DNA of 64,000 bases, from contig JAQTOA010000008.1 of the NCBI GenBank assembly GCA_028713555.1, positions 62,001-126,000 of the forward strand. The letters are read 5' to 3'. Of the stretch, positions 1 through 7,558 are shown one piece after another (position 1 is the first letter of the stretch; the number at the start of each line of letters is the position of its first letter). Source of the DNA: Sterolibacterium sp. Lineage in GTDB: Bacteria; Pseudomonadota; Gammaproteobacteria; Burkholderiales; Rhodocyclaceae. A program made the translations under genes and the position numbers. Below the pieces are notes generated by a model. It saw nothing but the letters and a program-made list of their open reading frames with translations, had not been told where the DNA came from and did no database searches.

Positions 1-1532
1 CCTTGCGCGACGGGCTAGGCGAGATCAGCGCCTTTCTCGGGATTGCCACCGATATCACCGAGCGCAAAATAATCGAGCGCATGAAAACCGAATTCATTTC
101 CACAGTCAGTCATGAGTTGCGCACGCCCCTGACTTCGATTCGTGGCGCGCTGGCGTTGCTTGCCGGTGGGGTAGTGGGGGTTTTGCCCGCGGCGGTCAAA
201 CCGCTGGTCGAGATTGCGCATAAGAACAGCGAAAGGTTGATTCTGCTGGTCAACGATCTTCTCGATATGGAGAAGATCGAGGCGGGCAAGATGGAAATCA
301 AAGTCAGCCCGGTCAAACTCATGCCGTTGTTGAAACTGGCGCTGGATGGAAATCAAGCCTATGCCGAGCAGTACAAGGTTGGTTATGAGTTGGCGAGTGA
401 TCTGCCCGAGGCGACGGTCAGCGTTGATGCCAACCGAATGATGCAGGTATTTGCCAACCTGCTTTCGAATGCCGCCAAGTATTCTCCCGCAGGCGGCAAG
501 GTGCTGGTTGCGGTTGAGCGTATTGGCCAATCTATCCGTGTGGCGGTGAAAGACAATGGCCCGGGCATTCCGGATGAATTCAAGAAACGAATTTTCCAGA
601 AATTCGCCCAGGCCGATTCTTCCGATACCAGCAATAAGGGTGGGACCGGCCTGGGCCTTTCGATTACCAAGGCGCTCGTTGAACAGATGGACGGTCGCAT
701 CTGGTTCGATTCGCAACCCGATGTGCAGACGACGTTTTATGTTGAATTTCCCGAATGGGTGGAAAGGGAACTGCCTGAAATTGGACATTGCGTCGCTGGC
801 GCAGCGCATCGAGTGCTGATATGCGAAGATAATCGTGATACCGCCAGCGTTTTGCGGATGATGCTGGAGCAGGCGGGTTATGCGGTGGATATCGCCTACG
901 ATGCGAAACAGGCCAAGCAATTGCTGGCTCAAGGCGGCTATGCGGCGATGACACTTGAGCTTGAATTGCCGGGCCAGAGCGGCATTTCGCTGATCCGTGA
1001 GTTGCACGAGCAGGAGACGAGCGCCAATCTGCCGATTCTGGTGGTTTCCGGCAAGGCGACTGAGAGCAGGCATGAGTTGAATGAAGGGGAAGCTTGTGTC
1101 ATCGATTGGATCGATAAACCGGTCAATCAGGATCGCTTGCTGACTGTGCTCAATGGGATAGTGGGGAAAACCGGACGGGCGCGTGCCAAAGTGCTGCATG
1201 TTGAGGATGATCCGGATATTTTTCATGTGATGCATCAGGTTGCCAGTGGCGTGGCGGATATTGTTCAAGCTACAAACCTGGCTGAAGCCAGGAAAATGCT
1301 CGCCCAGAGCCGTTATGACCTGGTGATTCTCGATTTGAATTTGCCGGACGGTTCAGGCAAGGAATTGCTGCCGCTGCTGAAGAAAGCTTTGCCACCCATT
1401 CCGGTGCTGGTGTTCTCCGTATACGAAATTGGTTTGGAGGACGCAAAGCAGGTGGATGCGGCGCTGGTGAAGGCGCGCACCGATAATGCGGAGTTGCTGG
1501 CCACCATAAAACGATTGATCGGGATCGAATAA
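1..1532 (+). CDS. Hybrid sensor histidine kinase with two receiver domains (5' end missing)
   Basis: The frame is open from the window edge, so the N-terminal sensor part is missing. The first visible residues (about 1-22) are the end of a PAS/PAC domain. A HisKA domain follows with the phospho-accepting His in SHELRTPLTSIRG (His37, counting from base 3). The HATPase_c domain has the N-box NLLSNAAKYSP, DNGPGIP and GTGLGL. Two receiver domains follow. The first (about 270-385) has Glu at residue 319 where the phospho-accepting Asp belongs (LELELPG), so it is probably a non-phosphorylatable pseudo-receiver. The second (about 398-505) keeps its Asp in LDLNLPDGSG. The stop is one base before the next gene, a lone receiver that is its likely partner. 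The sensed signal is unknown. Confidence 0.93.
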   Translation, partial: LRDGLGEISAFLGIATDITERKIIERMKTEFISTVSHELRTPLTSIRGALALLAGGVVGVLPAAVKPLVEIAHKNSERLILLVNDLLDMEKIEAGKMEIKVSPVKLMPLLKLALDGNQAYAEQYKVGYELASDLPEATVSVDANRMMQVFANLLSNAAKYSPAGGKVLVAVERIGQSIRVAVKDNGPGIPDEFKKRIFQKFAQADSSDTSNKGGTGLGLSITKALVEQMDGRIWFDSQPDVQTTFYVEFPEWVERELPEIGHCVAGAAHRVLICEDNRDTASVLRMMLEQAGYAVDIAYDAKQAKQLLAQGGYAAMTLELELPGQSGISLIRELHEQETSANLPILVVSGKATESRHELNEGEACVIDWIDKPVNQDRLLTVLNGIVGKTGRARAKVLHVEDDPDIFHVMHQVASGVADIVQATNLAEARKMLAQSRYDLVILDLNLPDGSGKELLPLLKKALPPIPVLVFSVYEIGLEDAKQVDAALVKARTDNAELLATIKRLIGIE

Positions 1533-1533
1533 C

Positions 1534-1923
1534 ATGGCAAGCAAGCTGACGCGCATTTTGTATGTGGAGGACGAGCCGGATATCCAAACGGTGGCACAGC
1601 TCGCGCTGGAAACCCTAGGTGGTTTTACGGTGGAAATATGCAGTTCCGGCATCGAGGCCCTGCAGCGGGCACCGGGGTTTCAACCCCAGCTTATTTTGCT
1701 GGACGTGATGATGCCCGGCATGGATGGGCCGAGTATGCTCAAAATGCTGCGTGGGTTGCCTCAATTTGCCGGCACGCCGGTAATATTCATGACTGCCAAG
1801 GTTCAACCGGGTGAAGTCGCGGGCTACAAGGAGATCGGCGCGGTTGATGTCATCGCCAAGCCCTTTGACCCGATGACGCTATCAAGTCAGGTGCAGGCTA
1901 TCTGGGAACGCTGCTATTCCTGA
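1534..1923 (+). CDS. Single-domain response regulator (CheY-like)
   Basis: This 129-residue protein is a receiver domain only. It has the acidic pocket YVEDEPD, the phospho-acceptor Asp57 in LILLDVMMPGMDG, a conserved Thr in FMTAK and the Lys in AKPFDP. No output domain is present, so it should act by protein-protein contact or as a phosphate shuttle. It starts one base after the upstream hybrid kinase gene, so the two are almost certainly co-transcribed and functionally paired. The gene ends just before a perfect palindrome that separates it from the convergent leftward genes. Confidence 0.93.
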   Translation: MASKLTRILYVEDEPDIQTVAQLALETLGGFTVEICSSGIEALQRAPGFQPQLILLDVMMPGMDGPSMLKMLRGLPQFAGTPVIFMTAKVQPGEVAGYKEIGAVDVIAKPFDPMTLSSQVQAIWERCYS

Positions 1924-1947
1924 TCCGGCGACCCGAAAACAAAACAA

Positions 1948-1986
1948 CTAGTGGCTGTTCTCGTTCAGCTTGAGAACAGCCACTAG
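1948..1986. terminator. Perfect 15-bp inverted repeat between convergent genes
   Basis: The arms at 1948-1962 and 1972-1986 are exact reverse complements with a 9-base loop. The element lies between the rightward receiver gene and the leftward LapA-like gene, a usual place for a bidirectional terminator. There is no long T-run on either side, so intrinsic termination would depend mainly on the stem. Confidence 0.6.
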
Positions 1987-2012
1987 AAAGATTCAACTTT
2001 GGGTTTGGCTCG

Positions 2013-2234
2013 TCAATAATAAATCGGCTCGGCTTTGGCTTTTCGATACAAAACGTAGCCATGGTTGAACCAGCCTAAAATAAACCCAAGCACCAAGGTG
2101 AAGAAAATCAGCAACGAACTCGACATCGAGGCTTTCCAGATTAGAAAGTTAATCTCAACGACCGTGACATTCTGCGCAATAAAGATCACTGCCAGGCTTG
2201 AGAGAATCAGTATCAGGATAAGTTTCATATTCAT
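2013..2234 (-). CDS. LapA/DUF1049-family small inner-membrane protein
   Basis: The 73-residue protein has two hydrophobic helices (about 3-22 and 38-60) separated by a short loop with the family-like stretch NVTVVEINFLIW. A short positively charged tail follows. This is the layout of LapA/DUF1049 (LPS assembly protein A-like) proteins. A precise function cannot be read from the sequence. It is the last of a leftward group (BON lipoprotein, coiled-coil protein, this gene) that looks like an envelope or stress set. The gap to the upstream coiled-coil gene is about 30 bases. Confidence 0.75.
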   Translation of the reverse strand: MNMKLILILILSSLAVIFIAQNVTVVEINFLIWKASMSSSLLIFFTLVLGFILGWFNHGYVLYRKAKAEPIYY

Positions 2235-2266
2235 TTTCCAAGCCTTTCAAACAGACTGCCAGGACT

Positions 2267-2563
2267 TCACTTGTAGTCAATAAATTTTGAATGGGCTTCA
2301 GACAGGCCCGTCTTGAGGTCTTCCCAGATTTTGTCGGCAGTTTTTTTGACCTGCTCCCATGCTTCGCCGCTGGCCTTTCCCAGCTCCTTCATTTTTTCGG
2401 ACGCGGCGCGCTGTTTGGCGCGTAACTCTTGAAGTTCCTCGGCGCGCTTGACCCTCAGGTCGGCCCCCGCGTTTTCAGCCTTGGCTTCCAGCAAATCAAT
2501 TTGGGCGCCCCATTCTTTCAGTTGTGCCGCCATTTTTTGTTTATAGGCTTCTTGTACTTCCAT
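2267..2563 (-). CDS. Small soluble coiled-coil protein
   Basis: This is a 98-residue, Ala/Lys/Glu-rich, almost entirely helical protein. It has no signal peptide and a long predicted coiled coil (about 5-75, for example LKEWGAQIDLLEAKAENAGA). A good Shine-Dalgarno (AAGGAG) stands before the ATG. It resembles the small coiled-coil stress proteins often found next to LapA, BON and CsbD genes in proteobacteria. The similarity is structural, so no function is assigned. It lies between the BON lipoprotein and LapA-like genes on the same strand. Confidence 0.7.
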   Translation of the reverse strand: MEVQEAYKQKMAAQLKEWGAQIDLLEAKAENAGADLRVKRAEELQELRAKQRAASEKMKELGKASGEAWEQVKKTADKIWEDLKTGLSEAHSKFIDYK

Positions 2564-2593
2564 GGTCTGACTCCTTGGGTGATAGGCGAATGC

Positions 2594-3016
2594 TTATTTG
2601 AGCGGCTTTAGGGCCAGCCGGTTTTCAACGCCTTTGACACCCATCACCGCACTCGCCAGACCTTTGACCAAATCGCTGTTCTGCTGCGAATCGACCGATC
2701 CGCTTAAAGTCACCACGCCTTTTATGGTATCCACGCTGATTTGCAGCGACTTTAGGCCGGGCTCGGCAAATATGGCGGCTTTGATCTTGCCGGTGATCTC
2801 GGCATCGTCGATGGCCACCCCGGCTTTAGCGCTTTGCTCGCCGATTTTTATCTCGGCCTTGGCTGCCGCCTCGCCCACCCGTTTGCCGGCTTCATCAGCC
2901 GTCTGGTCGATCTTTTTACCTGCGGTTTCTGCAGGGCCCGGCTTGCCGCAGGCGCCAAGCCCAACCACCAGTAGCAGCGATATGCCGATCAACTTGAGAT
3001 TCTTCAATACTTTCAT
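2594..3016 (-). CDS. BON-domain lipoprotein (OsmY-like)
   Basis: The 140-residue product starts at the ATG at 3016, which has AAGGA about 8 bases upstream. A further in-frame TTG at 3034 has no ribosome site. The signal peptide ends in the lipobox LGAC (Cys23), so it should be a lipid-anchored periplasmic protein. An Ala/Lys-rich helical linker (about 30-70) leads to one BON domain (about 72-138, with GVVTLSGSVDS and the ending VKGVENRL). BON domains of the OsmY type are thought to bind membranes or envelope components, often under osmotic stress. A second BON lipoprotein lies at 12195-12509. Confidence 0.85.
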   Translation of the reverse strand: MKVLKNLKLIGISLLLVVGLGACGKPGPAETAGKKIDQTADEAGKRVGEAAAKAEIKIGEQSAKAGVAIDDAEITGKIKAAIFAEPGLKSLQISVDTIKGVVTLSGSVDSQQNSDLVKGLASAVMGVKGVENRLALKPLK

Positions 3017-3048
3017 TTTGGTTTCCTTGTTCAATTCCGCTACGATAA

Positions 3049-4230
3049 TTATCGGGTAGTGCGTATGGCATCAACTTCGACATCGACGCGGCGATCCGGT
3101 TGCAGGCAGGCGATGAGTTTCTTGGTGGCCTTGGTGCCCTTGCAATCGCCGGGCTTGGTCACGGGATCCGATCCGTCTACACCTTTGGCCTCGATCTTGT
3201 CAGCCGGGATGCCCGCCGATTCGACCAGATAGACCTTGACGGCTGCGGCGCGGCGCTCCGACAGCTTCATGTTGTAGGCGTGCGAACCGATCCGGTCGGT
3301 GTGTCCGGTGACCGTGATGACCTGATAGTTGGTGCCCTTCAGATCGGCGGCAAATTTGTCGAGGTTCTGATTGCCCGCAGGCGACACGGTGGACTTGTCG
3401 AAACCGAACAGCGAATCGGCGGAGAAAGATACTTTCGTCTTTACCGGCGGCAGTGGCGCTGGCGCGGGTGGCGGTGTATCCATGACCACCGCCCGGGTCG
3501 CCGGGGCGGCGACAACCGGTGCAGGCTCTGCCTGCGCGGCGGGAGCCGGCGTCTTCGCGCCGAAGCGGTAGATCAAGCCCAGCGAGACCAGATCGATGTC
3601 GCCTTTTCTGCCGACGGCATCGTTGATCCGATAACGTTCTGCTTCGAGCCGCATGGCCAGGGATTCGGTGAAGGCATACTGCATCCCCATGCCGACCTTG
3701 AGGTTCGTTTCGCGCTTGTTCGGGCTGGGATTGAGCGGATTGACCAACCCAGTGCCGACGAAGGTGTCTCTGGTTTGCGCGTAGTTCAAACCAATCCGGC
3801 CGAGCACGGAAAACTTCTCGGTGATGGGCAGTGTGCCGACCAGGTCGAGATTCAGGCCCCTGAGCTTGATGTTGCCGGTCAGCGTTCCCGGCGGAAGCGT
3901 GGTTGCAGTAAAGCCGAACCTGCCGAGATCAAAGTAGCCGGCTTCAAGAGCGATATTCCTGTTGAACTGGTAGCCGCCAAACAGCTTATAGCCGGTGTCG
4001 CGATTGTCGTCGCTGATCGATGTCGTGGCAAAACCGTTGCCGAGCAGGCCGCTGGTGATCCGCGCGTCGTCGATTTTGGCTTTCGACTGGCCGACGTTGA
4101 TGCCGGTGTACCAGCCGCTATCGTCCGCCACTGCATATGGACTGGCGATGACCGCCAAGGCCACCAGCCCCAGCGTCCCTGAGACCTTAAGAAATTTGGT
4201 TCTTGCTGATTTGGCTTTTGCTGATTTCAT
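3049..4230 (-). CDS. OmpA-family outer-membrane protein
   Basis: The 393-residue protein begins with a signal peptide (about 1-35, ending near AVADD). An eight-strand OmpA-like beta-barrel follows (about 37-230, starting SGWYTGINVGQSKA). A Pro/Ala-rich linker (about 232-268) leads to a C-terminal OmpA peptidoglycan-binding domain (about 270-390) with TGHTDRIGS, LSERRA and DRRVDVEV. Two Cys near the end (in DCKGTKA and LIACLQ) could form a disulphide, as in other OmpA proteins. GGAG precedes the ATG. It lies about 80 bases downstream of the DUF3494 gene on the same strand. A truncated copy of this gene is at 7261-7467. Confidence 0.92.
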   Translation of the reverse strand: MKSAKAKSARTKFLKVSGTLGLVALAVIASPYAVADDSGWYTGINVGQSKAKIDDARITSGLLGNGFATTSISDDNRDTGYKLFGGYQFNRNIALEAGYFDLGRFGFTATTLPPGTLTGNIKLRGLNLDLVGTLPITEKFSVLGRIGLNYAQTRDTFVGTGLVNPLNPSPNKRETNLKVGMGMQYAFTESLAMRLEAERYRINDAVGRKGDIDLVSLGLIYRFGAKTPAPAAQAEPAPVVAAPATRAVVMDTPPPAPAPLPPVKTKVSFSADSLFGFDKSTVSPAGNQNLDKFAADLKGTNYQVITVTGHTDRIGSHAYNMKLSERRAAAVKVYLVESAGIPADKIEAKGVDGSDPVTKPGDCKGTKATKKLIACLQPDRRVDVEVDAIRTTR

Positions 4231-4268
4231 GTTGTTCTCCAGATGGATTTAATAAGATCGAGTAATAC

Positions 4269-4298
4269 AAGGTCGGCAGAAATGATTCTGCCGACCTT
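4269..4298 (-). terminator. Hairpin after the first DUF3494 gene
   Basis: Arms of 13 bp (4269-4281 and 4286-4298) flank a 4-base loop just after the stop of the DUF3494 gene and before ompA. The same hairpin, slightly diverged, follows the second DUF3494 gene at 7511-7539. Its conservation in both copies supports a role in termination or in setting the ompA level. No strong T-tail follows. Confidence 0.6.
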
Positions 4299-4308
4299 GG
4301 GTTTAGCC

Positions 4309-7092
4309 TTACGGGGCAGGCACGTTAACCGTATTGGTGTCCAAAGCAATCGTGCCGGCACCGATCGCTCCGGCCAATATCCGGCCGTTTATCGTGGCGC
4401 CAGTCACACCAGTGGCACTTACGCCCGCCACTATGGTTCCATGGAAGATCGTGCCCACGCCGATAGTTGCACTCGCAGTAGGAACCCAGAACACGTTCTT
4501 GGCCTGGGCGCCGTTTGCCAGCGTCACATTGGCGCTTGTGGTCAGCGAGGAACCGATCTGGAAGACCCAGACGGCATTTGCGTTGCCGCCTGCATCGAGA
4601 ACCAGCGGGGTCGAAACCAGCATCGTGCTACCCGATGTATAAGTGCCCGGGGCGATACCTAATGGATATAAGGCACCCAGGTCAGCACCCGCAGAAATGG
4701 TTGTTCCCGGTGGCAAACCCTTGGCGAAGTTATACGCGACCAACAAGTCGGCTTTGGCTTGCGCGGACACAGTGTCATTCACATGTATCGTGCCATTCAC
4801 TACTCCCGGCGGGAATCCGGTCATTGAAGTACCCGGGTTCAACGAAACATCCCCATTGACAGTGGAGAAACTGGTGTTGGTGATGGCGGAGGTTGACATG
4901 ATTCCGAACGTGCTGGCCGAACCAAGTGGTACTGCGCCTGGTGCGAGCCCCGAACCTGCCAAAGCTGTAGTAAAGGTCCATGGGTTCGGTACAAGTCCAG
5001 CTACTAATGCATTGCCTGCCAGGTCTTTGGCGCCAGTTGTCACCGTAGCGGTATATTTCGTGTTGTTTGTGAGCTTGATTGAAGGGGTAAAGGTCGCAAT
5101 ATGGCTCAGTGGATCATAGGCAACTGTCCCTACCAAGATTGGGCCTAACGGGGGACCGCTTGCTTGTACCGTAAAGGTTGCTGTGCTGATCGTTAGCGCA
5201 TCCATCGCTTTGCTGAACGTTGCGTTGACAGCGCTGTTAATCGACACTCCTGTAGCAAGATTGGCGGGATTCTCAAGAATCACGGTAGGCGCAATGACGT
5301 CGACGGCTGCCCCGGTCGTAAAGTTCCAGGTAAACGGGCTGGCCATGGTATTGCCGGCGACATCCTTGACACCGGTGGTGATCGTGGCCGTACAGACGGT
5401 ACTGGCGGGAAGAGCGCTCGCTGGTGTCAAGGTCGCTAAGTTGCCGTTTACCGCATAGCCTACGATGCCCGTAATGGCGGTGCCGGCAGGGCAGGCCAGA
5501 TTAACGGTAGCAGCGGTGATGGTCAACGGATCCATCGGCTCACTGAAGTTGGCGGTGACGAGCGTATTGCGCGCCACACCGATGGCATTCGCCAACGGAA
5601 CCGTCGAACTCACGGTGGGTTTGGTGGTGTCGGGCGCCACTCCGGTCGTAAAGGTCCAGGTAAACGGACTGACCATGGCATTGCCGGCCACATCCTTGAC
5701 GCCGGTGGTGATTGTGGCCGTACAGATGGTGCTGGCAGGAAGAGCGCTCGCTGGTGTCAAGGTCGCCACGTTGCCTATTGACGCATAGCCCACGATGCCG
5801 GTGATGGCCGTGCCGGCAGGACAGGCCAGATTAACGCTGGCGGTTGTGATGGTGAGCGGGTCCATCGGCTCACTGAAGCTGGCGGTGATGCGTGAATTGA
5901 GTGCTACACCGGTGGCATTCGCCAGAGGAACCGTCGAACTGACGGTGGGGGGCGTAATGTCGGAAGCTGCTCCGGTTGTAAAGTTCCATGTGTAATTCGT
6001 CGCCATGGCATTGCCGCCGACGTCCTTGACGCCGGTGGTGATCGTGGCCGTACAGATGGTGCTGGCGGGTAAATTGGCCGGTGGCGTAAAGGTTGCTATG
6101 TTGCCGTTCACCGCATAGCCCACGGTGCCCGTAATGGCGGTGCCGGCAGGACAGGCCAATTTAACATTGGTGGTGGTGATGGTGAGTGGGTCCATCGGCT
6201 CACTGAAGCTGGCGGTAACGAGCGAATTGAGCGCCACACCACTGGCATTCGCCAGGGGAACCGTCGAACTGACGGTGGGGGGAGTAATGTCTGGAGCTGC
6301 TCCGGTCGTAAAGTTCCATGTGTAATTCGCCGCCATGGCATTGCCGCCGACGTCCTTGACGCCGGTGGTGATCGTGGCCGTACAGATGGTGCTGGCGGGT
6401 AAATTGGCCGGTGGCGTAAAGGTTGCTATGTTGCCGTTCACCGCATAGCCCACGGTGCCCGTGATGGCGGTGCCGGCAGGGCAGGCCAACTTAACATTAG
6501 CGGCGGTGATGGTGAGCGGATCCATCGGCTCACTGAAGCTGGCGGTAACAAGCGAATTAAGCGCCACACCGCTGGCATTTGCCAGGGGAACCGTCGAACT
6601 GACGGTGGGGGGAGTAATGTCGGGAGCCGCACCGGTCGTAAAGACCCATACAAAGTTACTAGCCAGAGAAGTGCCAGCGGTGTCCTTGGCCGCGGTGGTC
6701 ACCGTGGCAGTACAAACAGTACTAGCTGGAAGATTGGTTGCCGCCGGAAGTGTCAGCGTTGCCACATTGCCTGCAGCTAGGTAGCTAACCGTTCCAGTGA
6801 CGGGTGTTCCTGCAGGACACGCCAGCGTAAAGCTTGCAGTAGTGAGCGTGGCGGAATCCATTGTCTTACTGAAAGCGGCAGTGATGATTTTTGTATTGGT
6901 TGGCACGCCAATGGCATTGGTAAGCGGGGCTACCGCGGTCACTGTGGGCGCAAGCCCGGCAACGCCGCCACCGCCCAAAATTGGATCTCGCCCGCCGTCG
7001 CCGCCGCCTCCGCATCCTGCAGCCAAGGCGCTTAACAGCAATGCCATGAACCATGTCAGGAATCCTGAATACCTCTCGTATTTGCTCTTCAT
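4309..7092 (-). CDS. Large lipoprotein with Ig-like (Big_5) repeats and a C-terminal DUF3494 ice-binding-type domain
   Basis: The start is the ATG at 7092, preceded by GAGGTGAG. An upstream in-frame codon would add residues before the signal peptide. The 927-residue product has a lipoprotein signal ending LAAGC followed by a Gly-rich run. Six Big_5 Ig-like domains of about 110 residues follow (TPPTVSSTVPLANA..., ...NFTTGAA). The last 210 residues are a DUF3494 domain (starting VPLGSASTFGIMSTSAITNT), the beta-helical fold of bacterial ice-binding proteins. DUF3494 also occurs in adhesins, so ice binding is only a possibility. The Ig array probably extends the domain away from the cell surface. 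It is paralogous to 7559-10327 and upstream of ompA. Confidence 0.88.
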   Translation of the reverse strand: MKSKYERYSGFLTWFMALLLSALAAGCGGGGDGGRDPILGGGGVAGLAPTVTAVAPLTNAIGVPTNTKIITAAFSKTMDSATLTTASFTLACPAGTPVTGTVSYLAAGNVATLTLPAATNLPASTVCTATVTTAAKDTAGTSLASNFVWVFTTGAAPDITPPTVSSTVPLANASGVALNSLVTASFSEPMDPLTITAANVKLACPAGTAITGTVGYAVNGNIATFTPPANLPASTICTATITTGVKDVGGNAMAANYTWNFTTGAAPDITPPTVSSTVPLANASGVALNSLVTASFSEPMDPLTITTTNVKLACPAGTAITGTVGYAVNGNIATFTPPANLPASTICTATITTGVKDVGGNAMATNYTWNFTTGAASDITPPTVSSTVPLANATGVALNSRITASFSEPMDPLTITTASVNLACPAGTAITGIVGYASIGNVATLTPASALPASTICTATITTGVKDVAGNAMVSPFTWTFTTGVAPDTTKPTVSSTVPLANAIGVARNTLVTANFSEPMDPLTITAATVNLACPAGTAITGIVGYAVNGNLATLTPASALPASTVCTATITTGVKDVAGNTMASPFTWNFTTGAAVDVIAPTVILENPANLATGVSINSAVNATFSKAMDALTISTATFTVQASGPPLGPILVGTVAYDPLSHIATFTPSIKLTNNTKYTATVTTGAKDLAGNALVAGLVPNPWTFTTALAGSGLAPGAVPLGSASTFGIMSTSAITNTSFSTVNGDVSLNPGTSMTGFPPGVVNGTIHVNDTVSAQAKADLLVAYNFAKGLPPGTTISAGADLGALYPLGIAPGTYTSGSTMLVSTPLVLDAGGNANAVWVFQIGSSLTTSANVTLANGAQAKNVFWVPTASATIGVGTIFHGTIVAGVSATGVTGATINGRILAGAIGAGTIALDTNTVNVPAP
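5313..6960. repeat. 330-bp tandem repeats encoding Big_5 domains
   Basis: The marker ccggtcgtaaag recurs, with small changes, at 5313, 5643, 5973, 6303 and 6633. The spacing is exactly 330 bases (110 codons). The units at 5973 and 6303 are nearly identical at the base level, which points to recent copying or gene conversion. Confidence 0.85.
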
Positions 7093-7258
7093 TTGTCTCA
7101 CCTCTTGATCTGATTCAGAAAACCATCGATCCAATTGGATGCGAATGGCCCTTGGTCGTTGCACACACTGACGTTCAGCGCAATTATTTTTGCGCGGAAC
7201 TCCACGATCCTGAGTATTGCCCTCCGTCGCAAGAGAGTCTGTGCGGTGACGTACATAA
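7093..7258 (-). repeat. Duplicated upstream region, copy 1
   Basis: The 166 bases upstream of the first DUF3494 gene closely match the 167 bases upstream of the second (10328-10494), up to the shared cgtacataa. The block should hold the promoter and leader of each gene. I could not pick a convincing -35/-10 pair in it. Confidence 0.8.
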
Positions 7259-7260
7259 CA

Positions 7261-7467
7261 TTACCTCGTGCTGGAGACTTCGACATCCACGCGGCGATCC
7301 AGCTGCAGGCAGGCGATGAATTTCTTGGTTGCTTTCTTGCCATGGCATTCGCTGGGTTTGGTCACGGGATCCAATCTAAATACTCCTTTGGCCGCAATCT
7401 TCGGGATGCCGTCGGATTCGACCAGATAGACCTTGATGGCCGCGGCACGGCGCTCTGACAGCTCCAT
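7261..7467 (-). pseudogene. OmpA remnant: C-terminal fragment fused to the original ribosome site and start
   Basis: The 68 codons match residues 321-393 of the intact OmpA at 3049-4230 (LSERRAAAIKVYLVESDGIP, then ATKKFIACLQLDRRVDVEV), with a two-codon loss after GIP. The bases before the ATG match the leader of intact ompA, including its GGAG. The barrel, linker and signal peptide are missing. The reading frame is open and has a good ribosome site, but without a signal peptide the product cannot reach the periplasm. It is best read as a decayed copy left after the DUF3494-ompA pair was duplicated and about 960 bases were lost. Confidence 0.85.
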
Positions 7468-7510
7468 GTTTTTCTCCATATGGATTTGAAAACATCTTGA
7501 TCAAGTATAA

Positions 7511-7539
7511 AAGGTCGGCAGAGACTCTCTGCCGACCTT
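7511..7539 (-). terminator. Hairpin after the second DUF3494 gene
   Basis: Arms of 13 bp (7511-7523 and 7527-7539) surround a 3-base loop, just downstream of the stop at 7559. It is the counterpart of the hairpin at 4269-4298. Confidence 0.6.
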
Positions 7540-7558
7540 AGGTTTATTGCTTCAAGCC

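Noticed and set aside
3100..4182. 360-codon plus-strand frame opposite ompA
   Set aside because: OmpA on the other strand has a signal peptide, barrel and peptidoglycan-binding motifs. The opposite frame has none.
5313..6960. Regular repeats that could suggest a CRISPR array
   Set aside because: The units are 330 bases, have no spacers and encode Ig-like domains in frame.
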